NCBI GenBank assembly: GCA_040954595.2
Contig: CM082590.2
Location: forward strand, 6,758,001-6,822,000
DNA: 64,000 nucleotides
DNA from: Balanoglossus misakiensis
Taxonomy: Eukaryota; Hemichordata
Reading direction: 5' to 3'
Positions 11,252-23,200 of the stretch are shown here, in pieces (positions within the stretch are counted from its first letter, which is position 1; each line of letters opens with the position of its first letter). The notes beneath the pieces were generated by a model. It saw nothing but the letters and a program-made list of their open reading frames with translations, did not search any database and was not told the DNA's origin. The position numbers and the translations under genes are program-made.

Positions 11252-14200
11252 ATGAGCACCATGAAGCGCACTCTGGAGAACCAGGAGAACGTGTTTCCGC
11301 AGCGACGCGTGCAACCGCCGCCCCCGGAGACGTTTGCGCACCGCGTACTGGCCCCGGCGCCGCAGCCGGTCTACGAAGGGGTGGCCGAGAATCTGGCCAG
11401 TGGTCTGCAGTATCCCCCAGTGCAGGGATATCAGTGAGTAACTGTCTTCTTGTATTTAGAATCTAAGCTAAACCCTGTCTTTCGTATAGAATGGACAGAG
11501 TCTCTCTCTCGCTGCCCTTTTTCCATGAATTATGTGTGATACATGTACAAGACACTGTTTATGTTATTCTACATGTGCAAGTGAGTACTCTAAGTCATCT
11601 CCTGTTGTACAGTAAAGCCTGTATATACCTAAACTATACAGAATATATTCTCCACACCTTTCATATTGAACCACAAAGTTTCTCTCGCTGCACTTTTTCC
11701 ATTAATTATGTTTGATGCAAGACACTGTTTATATTATTCTACTTGTTGATATGTAGTGAATCAACGTTCAACCACACACAACTTCCATCCCGCTTGTAGG
11801 ATATGAGAGTAAAAACTCGCCCAAAATGAATAAATGCTAGAGACTGATTATTCATTTTGGCAAGTCTTTTACTGTTGTATTTTGGGTGAGATTTTTGCCA
11901 AGGCAGGGATATAAGTGACTAAGTCTTTTGTAGTAATGTAAAATCTTTCTGGCAAATCTTCGATACAGCTTCTCAACTGTTCAACACACTCACAAAATTG
12001 CATAATACGTTTACTTGACATACGAAGACATATGCAGTAAAACCTGTCTAAACCTAACCCTATCTAATATAGAAAACCTGTCTATACTGAACAGTTTCCT
12101 AAATCCTTGTTCTTGCAGAATGGCCCCTGCCAGTCAAGCGACCGGTCACCACGGCAACATCCACGCCCATCACCATGGCGCTGCAGCCCAAGCGCACCAG
12201 CAACAGTCTGTACATCAAGTGCACGCACAGGCACAGGCCCACGCCGCCCAAGTTCAAGGTCAACAGCAGCAGTTTCAGAGGTTAAAGGTCGAGGACGCCT
12301 TGTCCTATCTGGATCAAGTGAAATTACAGTTTGGGAATCAACCCCAGGTCTACAACGATTTCTTGGATATCATGAAAGAGTTCAAATCACAAAGGTGGGT
12401 CTACTTAGAACTTTTAGATTGGAGATGAGGCCAGTTTAGGAAAGGCTAGTTTAGAACCCAAATGCTACTGGGTGTCATACCTGTTTAGAGTGTCAAGTCC
12501 CTTTTGACTGTCTTGACATGGCTCTCATACGTACTTAGACACACTTGGCAGTCTGAGCCCCCTGTAAAATGTACCAAATCGCACTGGTTTGTACTGTATT
12601 GGTCTGAGGGTCTTGTATAGGCCCTACTGAATAACACCCCATTCTAGGCACCCTGGAAATCAAACCAGTTTCAACTGACTTGGCAGCGTTAGGGTTTAGG
12701 AAAGGCCAATTTGGAAAGTCGCTTGACTGGCCACTATAGACAGGTTCGACTGTAATTATGATTAATTGTAGAACTTTTCTTTGCTCTCACAGCATTGATA
12801 CACCGGGCGTCATCAACAGGGTGTCCAACCTCTTCAAAGGTCACCCTGACCTCATCGTCGGGTTCAACACCTTCCTCCCGCCCGGTTACAAGATCGAGGT
12901 GCAGGCCGGCGACTGCACCCAAGTCAACGTCAGCATCCCCGGCCAGGCGCAGCCCAGCACCATCACTATGCACCCCACCCCGCCGCCCACCCAGCAGCAG
13001 CAGCAGTCGTCGTCGCAGCAACAGTCGTCACAGCAACCGTCGTCACAGCAACAGCAACACCAAACGCCGCAGCCGCCACCCGCGCAACCGCAAGGCGGTG
13101 GTGGCCTCCATCAAGTGAGAAAGGTCTTCGTTTTGTTTTTCTTGTTCTCTTCAACTCAAGATCCCACCACTGTGGCCGTAAGGATGTACGCGCAGAACGT
13201 ACAGTGCGCGAACCTGTGCGCATTTGTCTATTCCAACATTTCATTGAAATTTACTGGAAAACTCGCTTCTACGATTGTCATTTTCACGAAATTTTACACA
13301 TACTCCATGTACAGTGTGCGAACCTGTGCGCATTTGTCTCTTCCTACATTTCATTGAGATTTACTGGAAAACTCGCTTCTACGATTGTCATTTTCACGAA
13401 ATTTTACACATACTCCATGTACAGTGTGCGAACCTGTGCGCATTTGTCTATTCCAACATTTCATTGAAATTTACTGGAAAACTCGCTTCTACGATTGTCA
13501 TTTTCACGAAATTTTACACATACTCCATGTACAGTGTGCGAACCTGTGCGCATTTGTCTATTCCAACATTTCATTGAAATTTACTGGAAAACTCGCTTCT
13601 ACGATTGTCATTTTCACGAAATTTTACACATACTCCATGTACAGTGTGCGAACCTGTGCGCATTTGTCTATTCCAACATTTCATTGAAATTTACTGGAAA
13701 ACTCGCTTCTACGATTGTCATTTTCACGAAATTTTACACATACTCCATGTACAGTGTGCGAACCTGTGCGCATTTGTCTATTCCAACATTTCATTGAAAT
13801 TTACTGGAAAACTCGCTTCTACGATTGTCATTTTCACGAAATTTTACACATACTCCATGTACAGTGTGCGAACCTGTGCGCATTTGTCTCTTCCTACATT
13901 TCATTGAGATTTACTGGAAAACTCGCTTCTACGATTGTCATTTTCACGAAATTTTACGCATACTCCACGTACAGTGCGCGAACCTGTGCGCATTTGTCTA
14001 TTCCTACATTTAATTGAGATTTGCTGGAAAACTCAATTCTACGATTGTCATTTTGACGAAATTTAACACAAAGCTCAGTCAAGTAAATATAAATTCATTG
14101 GTCAAATAAAATCGTATTGTCACTATGCACTATTTTGAGATAAATTTCGATAAATATTTTGCCCATAGACAAAAAAATGCTGAGTCAGTAGTTTTCTTCT

Positions 14201-17200
14201 ATTATCGACTAAATTCATGGCTCTGTATTTCATAAACAAGCGCGGTGACCCCTATATTTTATTACAGATTTTTATTTTCGTTACAAAGGAGAAACCAAAT
14301 TCCACAATTTAAAAGAAATGTCAAGACTTTTGACTTGAAGCGATCGTACATCCTTTAAGCCCCATTAGCAGTATCTGTAATCGTTTCTGATACAGTGGTT
14401 TGATTTCAAGAGAACTTGCGTTTAAAGCTCCACTATCTGCCAATTTTTGCGTGGTGTGTTCTCTTGCAATGGGTGGGTGAATAAACAAGTGTGACACCCA
14501 TTTATTATTCAACTTGTTCATATATTATACGAACGGCCACAATCGGAGGTTGATAATATATTTGTTTGTAGCCATCAATCTCTCAGTTCAAAAAAATGAA
14601 AATAATGTATTGGCAGCTATTGGGGCTTTATATGCATCTGACTTGTGCCCAAAGTCTAGTTTTAACCCACTAGTTAGTGATATATATTTACTTACAGGTT
14701 AACAAATAAATAATTTAAGACTTACTGTTGTTTGGGGGAGTAGAGAATGAATTTGAGGTCCAAAGGAAGAAGTTTTGATGTTCACGTAGTAAAAATTTTC
14801 CTTTGGTTCTGAGAAGAATCCTAGCACACACACGTACATGAGATTGATTGAATATAAGAATTAGATTTATTTTATCTTGATACAGGATTTGCATACGCTT
14901 GGTTTGATGTCTGAAGGAAGTAGTTTTTGTGTGCACATGTTTAAAATTATCCTTGGGCCCTGAGTAGAATCATAGCACATACATGTACATGAGATTGATT
15001 GAGTTGTATGAATATACGAATTTGATTTTTAGTGTACAGTCAAACCTCTCTATAGTGGCCAGTCAAGGGACTTTCCTAAACTGGCCTTTATAGAGAGGTG
15101 GCCTTTATATAGAGGTTAATTAACACACATGTGAATTGCACAGGGACTGTAACAAAGTGACCACTATACAGGGGTGGCCACTAACAGGGGTTTTACCGTA
15201 CAAATATACGAATTTGATTTATTTTTTTGTCCTACAGGATTTGCATACGCTAGGTTTGATGTGTCAGATCGAGCCCATGCAGCACCAGACCAGTGGTCAC
15301 CACAACGTGACGTCCAGTCTGGGCACCGGTGGTCCCACTGGTGGTGGCGGTGGTACCGGCAGTGGTCCGACACCACCGTCCTCCGGGCAGGGGTTCTCGC
15401 AGTCGCCGTCGCAGCAGTCGCACATCGGCCAGGCCATGGCGTCGCCGCAGCACGGGTCGCAGCAGGCCGGCCAGCAAGTCAGTCAACCGGTGGAGTTTAA
15501 CCATGCTATAAATTATGTCAACAAAATTAAGGTAAGCCTCAGGAGGAAAATTGTGAAATAATTCAGCAACCACCCCTATATTCTGAATAATCAATTATTT
15601 AAAATCTTAAAATAGTTGTTGCAGACACCCCTATGTTCTGTCAGTGGATCTGCTCTGACAACTTCCATCAATTTGGATGAAACTACAATTCCGTGTAGAT
15701 AGGGGTGAGCTGCTGTAAAATTACTGTTTCGTCCCTGTTGCTTGTGGTATTTGTGAAGAAAAATAGTGCATTTTTTTGTTGTACATGTAGATTAAATGAA
15801 TGGCATCTACGAAAGTGACTTGCAAATTTGGTAAAAGCATGATTGAGGTTACCCCTGAACATTTTTCTATCATGCCCTATCCCTAATTTTTACTAGAACT
15901 AGTGTATAGAAAATGTCCAAGTGCTAAAAGTTTAGGGAGTAAATACCCCTGATATTAACTTTAAAGTTTGCCTTTAAGAAATAGCGTGACTGAAAAGTAT
16001 ATGTTATTGAAAACTTGTCATTTATCTGATTGTTGTAATTTTGTGTTTTCCCCCATCAGAATCGTTTCCAAGGGCAACCAGACATCTACAAAGCCTTCTT
16101 GGAGATTCTCCACACGTACCAGAAGGAACAGAGGAACGTGAAGGAATCGGGAGGGACATATCAGCCGAGTCTCTCCGAAGCCGAGGTGTACGCACAAGTC
16201 GCCAAGTTGTTCCAGAACCAGGAGGATCTGCTGCAGGAATTTGGGCAGTTTCTGCCGGATGCTAACAGCGCACAACAGACTGCTGGGTTTGTCAGTGCTT
16301 TTACTAAGGTATGGTTTGCTTTTCTCTCTTTATCTTGCTCTATTTCTTTCTGTCTGTGTCTCTCTCCCCCCTCCCTCCCTCTCTCCCCCCTCTCTCTCCA
16401 TCTCTATCTCTTTCCGTCTCTCTGTCTCTCTCACTCCCTCTTTCTCTCTCTCTCTGTCCTCCCGCCCCTCTCTCTCCCCCTTCCCCTCCCCCCTCTTTCT
16501 CTCTCCCCTCTCTCTCTCTCCCCCTTCTCCCTCTCTTGGTCAAAACTTCTGAAAGTGAACACTTACACTTCTAAAAACTCATACCATTATGAAAAAGGGC
16601 AAAAGTTTCAGCTAATGTCCTTTTAGTTTAGCGAATTTACTTGCCTAGCTAAATTAGGTAAAATATAGCAGACTACTTTAAACTCATTTTTCCACTATAA
16701 TAAAATCCCTGTGAAAATTTCCTTTACTTTGCACATAAGTAGTATTCAAGAAATAGTAAAAATGAAATCTAAATAAAATTCAAAATTTTTGTTAGCAGCA
16801 ACAATACATTCCAGTGTAAATAACACTATCCCACAGTAACATATTCTAGTTATGTATAACATAGTAATCTTGTTTTCTGCAGGATTTAAAACACAGACAA
16901 TCCTTGCTCCCCAACGATCACAGCGCCGCCGTCAAGAAGTCCAGTATTTCCAGCAAAAACAACAACCGAAGTTCTCATCTGAAGAGGTCTGGCATGTCCG
17001 GGCAATCAGGAGTTCCAAAGGTAAATAATTTCTTTCTTGTAGAATATTTATTTTCGCTAGGACTTTATTTTACGTTGACAAGAAATAGTGAAATAAAATC
17101 TGTTGTACAGTAAAACTCCAATTATCCGAACTGACAGGGGGACATTGATTTTGTTCGGATATGCATACAGTTCGGTTATTCGGATAACGTTTGTATACAA

Positions 17201-20200
17201 TAGAACTGTTTGGGGGACATGACAGCAGTGCAGATAACCAAACAATTCAGATAATTGGAGTTTTACTGTATTCAAAAATTTTGTTTTCAGCGAAAATAAA
17301 TTCCAGTGAAAATAAATTATGTCCACTGTCTTTGATGGATAATGGCTGACTGGATGTTTCATTCAAATCTGTCTATAGTGGCCAGTCAAGGGACTTTCCT
17401 AAATTGGCCTTTATAGACAAGTTAATTATTGTAAATGTAAATTGCACAGGGACTGTAACAAAGTGGCCACTATATAGAGGTGGCCACTAACACAGGTTTG
17501 ACTGTATCAGTCGCACAATTTTTGTGTGTGTAAAAGTTAACTTTAACGATATTTTCCCTCTTGTTTTTGTAGAAAAAGTCAAGATCGATGAAGGATCCGT
17601 CTCTGTCAGACTCCAGCAAGCATGGAAGCCTTAGTGAATTTTCGTTCTTTGATAAGGTGAGAGTTTCGGTCTTCAAATCAATAAATTATCAATTTTCTCT
17701 GTCCTTTTAGTGTTTGGTTTAGACAGGTTTAACCCTAATGCTACTGGGCGTCATACCTGTTTAGAGTGTCAAGTCCCTTAAATACGTATTTGCCACTTTT
17801 TCTTCTTAATCGTATTTTGACTGTCTTGACATGGCTCTCATACGTGCTTAGACACACTTGGCAGTCTGAGCCCCCTGTAAAATGTACTGGTTTGCACTGT
17901 ATTGGTCTGAGGGTCTTGTATAGGCCCTACTGATTAACACACACTTGGCAGTCTAACAGGCCTGGGAGCCAGGATTCTAGGCATCCTGGAAATCAAACCA
18001 GTTTCAACTGACTTGACAGCGTTAGGGTTAATTGTATTTGCAGGAAACAATTGAACAAATAGGTAGGTCTTGTGCATGGGTAGAAACAGCCGTGACTGAA
18101 ACCTCGCCCTGACTAGCTATACAAAATTAAATCTTATTGGTTATGGTATATGTAATGGATGGATATTAACCAATCGATGCACTGCTTTCATATCGCAGGT
18201 CAGGAAAGCGCTGAAAAGTCAAGAAGTTTACGAGAATTTCCTGCGGTGCCTGCTTCTCTTCAACCAGGAAGTGGTTTCCAGATCAGAGCTTGTTCTTTTG
18301 GTAACGCCGTTGCTGGGGTAAGTCATAGATTGGTATTTACCCTTCCACCCCCAGTTCCCTATGTAGAGATCCAACTTTGCCATAGAAAAACAATGGATTT
18401 GGACTGAACCATGGTGGTGAAAGGGTTAAAGTCTCAACAGCTGCCATTTTAACCATAGTCTTTACTGATAAAATACTTGCAAGCTCAGTTTGCCTTGGTC
18501 TGAAATACTGTAAAACACTTTATTTTCGCGAGCAATAAATTTTCGCGAAATACGCGAGAGCCAAAATAGCGTGAAAATGAAAAGTTGCGTTTTTTTTTTT
18601 AAAGATAATGATGCAGTGAATGAAATAAGAGAACGCGAAAATTAATACTCGCGAAACAGTGGCCTCTCGATATCGCGAACATTTCGACTAGCGAAAATAA
18701 AGTGTTTTACAGGATCAGCTGCAAAATGTTGATGGCCCATGTCTGATTGACTGGGAAGTAACCTATAAGGCATTGTTTGGTAAATGTTACCAAGGTTTCC
18801 CCAGTCATTCTGTCAGGGTTCCCCTTGGTATATCCATGCAGTCATATTAATGGGTAGCAGTGTTACCAGGGTTACCGTTACCAGGGTTACCAAATGATAT
18901 TTGGTAGATAGAATCGGTGCAAAGCCTAATCGTGTCTTTCTCTGCAATTTCCAGGAAGTTTCCCGAGCTGTTCAAATGGTTTAAAGAATTCCTCGGCTAC
19001 AAAGAGACTGATAGGATAGAACCCTTGGCACCGACTAAGGAACGGAGCAGCAGTGAACTGGCTACAGAAATTGGTGAGATTAATTATCCAGCGTGTTTTG
19101 TTTTTGTTGACGGTTTTGTTTGTTGTCGAAATGTTTATTAGTGTGGTCAAATTTTGAGGCCATTATCAACAACTAACAACAAGAAAGTTGACAATTTGCT
19201 TGAGAAATGATACTTGAAGCTTTAGTTCCTTTACTCAACCCATTTGCAAAACAGGGAGAAAACACAATCCTATTGGAATTCTCGAATTTACTTTTATTTT
19301 CTGTGAAAATATGACACAGATGATCTTATATTGCAGAATTCTTAATTGATATGCAGAACCAGACATTTTCCAACTTCAGAATTTCCAAATATTTCTCTAC
19401 ATGGTAAAATGTTATATCTAGTTGTAAAAATGTGCCTAATGAGATTCTTAAATTCAGCTGTGGACAACAGGAATTTTTACTTTGATTGGGAGTATACAAA
19501 GTCAACCAAAGACTAAAATGCCAAATTATTTCTTTCAAAATTTTCAGACCTTTACTACACAGCCCTTGACTTATGGGAATAATATTGGTGACATTTCTCC
19601 ATTTTATAGATTTTTCATCTTGCACAGAATTTGACTTATAAATAGGAATAATATTGGTGACACTTTCTATTATACAGATTTCTCATCTTGCAAACGTTAC
19701 TGTGCGAGTTACCGAGCCTTGCCCAAACCATACAAACAAAGTCAACTAGTGACTAAAATACCAAATGATTTCTTTCAAAATCAGATCTTCATTACACAAC
19801 AGATACCATATAGTGGTGATGTCAAGCGATAATTGTTTTTTCCCTCCGTTAGATAGATTTTTCATCCTGCAAACGTTACGGTGCCTTGCCCAAGTCGTAC
19901 ACCCAAAGTCAACTAGTGACGAAAATACTTAATGATTTCTTTCAAAATCAGTTCTTTGTTGCACAGGATAATAAGAGTGAGTTCTTAATAGTTGACTTAA
20001 TGGAATAATATTGGTGACACTTTCTATTATGCAGATTTCTCATCTTGCAAACGTTACGGTGCCAGTTATCGAGCCTTGCCCAAGTCCTACACCCAAAGTC
20101 AACCAATGACTAAAATACCAAATGATTTCTTTTCAAATCATATCTTTATTACACAACAGTTACCTTATACACATGTATTGGTGATGTTAATTGTTAATTT

Positions 20201-23200
20201 TTTTCCCCTCTCGTTATACAGATTTCTCATCTTGCAAACGTTACGGAGCCAGCTACCGAGCCTTGCCCAAATCCTACACTCAACCCAAATGCACTGGGAG
20301 ATCTGCCTTGTGTAAGGAGGTTCTCAATGATACTTGGGTGTCCTTTCCATCCTGGTCTGAAGATTCGCAGTTTGTGACGTCGCGTAAAACGCAATACGAG
20401 GAACATGTGTATAGATGTGAGGATGAAAGATATGAGGTGAGTACAGTCTGGTGAAGTTGAAGGTATACGGTCACCTATGAAAAATTAGCTATAGTTACCA
20501 TGGCAAATTGAGATCTATCCAATCACAGATTTTCAGTGGGTGGCACGCGCGAAAAAAACAGCCCGACCATATGTTCTTTAGAACGCTCAAATACGCCATT
20601 TCAGCCATATATGGGCATATGTAAATTGGAGGTGACTGTATACCTTTAAGTTGGCATTGCACAAAACCGTCAAGACTTTTTCAGAGGCCTATTTCTCATC
20701 AAAGACAACGTTAAAACCCCTATAAATCATACATATTCTGGAAGCTGAGTTTTTGAACTTTTGGCAGTCTGAGCCCCCTGTAAAATGTACCAAATCGTAC
20801 TGGTTTGCACTGTATTGGTCTGAGGGTCTTGTATAGGCCCTACTGATTAACATGCACTTGGCAGTCTAACAGGCCTGGGAGCCAGGATTCTAGGCACCCT
20901 GGAAAGCAAACCAGTCTCAACCAACTTGGCAGCATTAGGGTTAACATAATCATCTTATAACCTGTGTTTAAATATTTCCAGTTGGACATCGTCTTGGAGA
21001 CCAACCTGGCCACCATCAAAGTCTTGGAAGGAGTTCAGAAGAAGCTGTCGCGAATGTCTTCAGAAGAGGCGACCAAATTCCGTCTGGACAACTGCATCGG
21101 GGGGACGTCGGAGGTGATTCACCGCAAAGCGATTCAGAGGATATACGGAGACAAGGCAGCTGATATCATTGAGGGCTTGAAGAAGAACCCGGCTGTCGCT
21201 GTACCTCTGGTGTTGAGAAGGTTGGTTTTAGACTACCCTGCAGGCATTTAAATATTGCGATTTAACCCTTTCACCCCCTGTTCTGTCTATAGGGGTCCAT
21301 TCTTGTCATAGAAATAAATAGTTTTGGACTGAACCATGATGGTGAAAGGGGTTAATTATTTGTAATCGTCATGTGGGTCTATGAAACAGAATTTTGTTTG
21401 TGCGATGAATATATTTCCTATATCTTGGTAATTGGTGATGTGAGTGCATTGTGTGTTTATATATAATCCCATATCTGTCTTTCTTTGATGTCGTTGTATA
21501 CGAGTGGTTTTTGCAGAGCCGTGCAACTTTGAGCTTTACTCTTTTACTAAACTGGCCTTTATAGACAGGTGGCCTTTTTAGGCAGGTCAATTAATGTGCA
21601 TATAAATTGCACAGGGACTGTAATATAGTGGCCAAAGTATAATGGTGGCCACTAACACAGGTTTGACCGTACAACCATTTTACACCGAATAAAACAAGTA
21701 AACAGAAGCTGAGTTTGAAAATCATTTTAGAGTGATAACATCATTTTCTCTGTTGTTGTTGTTGTTTTTCAGGCTGAAAGCAAAAGAGGAAGAATGGAGA
21801 GAAGCCCAGAGAGGCTTCAACAAAATCTGGAGAGATCAAAACGAGAAATATTATCTGAAATCTTTGGACCACCAGGGAATTAATTTTAAACAGAGCGACA
21901 CCAAAGCGTTGCGGTCGAAAAGTATCATTAATGAAATAGAAACTGTGTTTGATGAGGTAAGTCTTGGGGGAGGGGGAGAGGTGGATATGGGAGGAGGGGT
22001 GACAGACTGATAAGGGTAGTGGTTGAGTTGGGGGTTGAAAAGGGGAGGGTATAAACATGGGAAGGGGAGACATTGAGGTAATGGTAGAAAAAAAGTAATT
22101 GTAACTTTGTGTCATTTATTAACGTAATGGGCTGTGTGTACCGTAATCACTCTATCAGTTCAACCACTCCATTAATTCAACCACCCACTATTCTTTGGAA
22201 AATTAATTATTTTATAACCTTCAATTGTTTGACCACTGATTAAATGCATGTGTTGATATTGTGTATTTTTCATGAAGATATCTGCAACTTAGACCTTCCA
22301 AGGTATTCAGAACTCACTGATTTTATTCTGGCTGACCTTAAACAGTTCAATTCTATCATAAATATCACCTAAACTACATGCTGATAGTGTATACAGTTCA
22401 TGCCATGCAAATGTGCCCCCTGAAAAATTATTCAAGCACTTTTGAGTGGAAATTTTGTTGTTGTTATTTTTATTCTATTAGTTTGACTTTTCACAAATCA
22501 TATTTATTTTTATGTGGTCGAACTGATAGAGTGATTACGGTATGTCTGATGTATGTATGTATGTATGTATGTATGTATGTATTCCAGTGTAAACCATTTC
22601 CTATGTAATCCCTAAATGGGACCACAGTGTCCTTGACGCTATGTTTTAATTTGCTCGCAGAAACAGGAAGAGAATAATGGTGAATCAAACGGTCCACATT
22701 TAGTGTATACGTACAACGATCAGTCGGTCATTGAAGATGCGGCAGCTCTGATCATCCATCACGTGAAGAGGCAAACAGGTATGTGTCAAACGAGAAAAAC
22801 AGCAAAAGTTTGAGTGGTGTTAATGGTACAGTCAAACCTGTCTATAGTGGCCAGTCAAGGGATTTTCCTAGACTGGCTTTTATAGAGGTGACCTTGTGAC
22901 CTTTATATAGAGGTTAATTAACTCACAGGGACTGTAACAAAGTGGCCACGATATAGAGGTGACCGCTATATAGGGGTGGCCACTAACACAGGTTTGACTG
23001 CATAAGCCCGTGTGATGGGGGGGGGGGGGGGGGGGGGTGTAGTACGCACAGTGTCAGTGAAACCTGCCTATCCACACCACTTTGATACCTGAAAACAAGT
23101 TTCACTGTATTTTTGTTTGTCTTTGCAGCAATACACAAAGAAGACAAACAAAAGATCAAACAACTGCTGTTACACTTCTTACCGGACTTCATGTTTGTGC

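Larger units (their letters stand above)
11203..16308 (+). other. sin3a: SIN3 exon block 1: N-terminus, PAH1 and PAH2
   Basis: Exons 11203-11433 (coding from 11252), 12119-12394, 12793-13114, 15238-15531 and 16060-16308. PAH1 is encoded by exons 2-3 ([18 protein letters not shown] ... [17 protein letters not shown]). PAH2 spans exons 4-5 ([15 protein letters not shown], then [20 protein letters not shown]). Low-complexity linkers separate them: a Gln-rich one ending exon 3 and a Gly/Ser/Gln-rich one in exon 4. The conserved AGGTTTGATG at the start of exon 4 also occurs as a decoy at 14886. Confidence 0.93.
16883..21956 (+). other. sin3a: SIN3 exon block 2: PAH3 and HDAC-interacting region
   Basis: Exons 16883-17020, 17573-17656, 18199-18317, 18955-19073, 20222-20436, 20982-21220 and 21773-21956. 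PAH3 starts at SFFDKVRKAL (exons 7-9: [31 protein letters not shown]). The most conserved stretch follows in exons 10-12: [51 protein letters not shown] and [14 protein letters not shown], all SIN3 hallmarks. Confidence 0.93.

Noticed and set aside
13204-14017. A ladder of overlapping 100-codon frames with almost identical protein sequence
   Set aside because: They are products of the 110-bp tandem array. The frame closes about every 300 bp, there are no splice or start signals, and the array sits inside a MITE.
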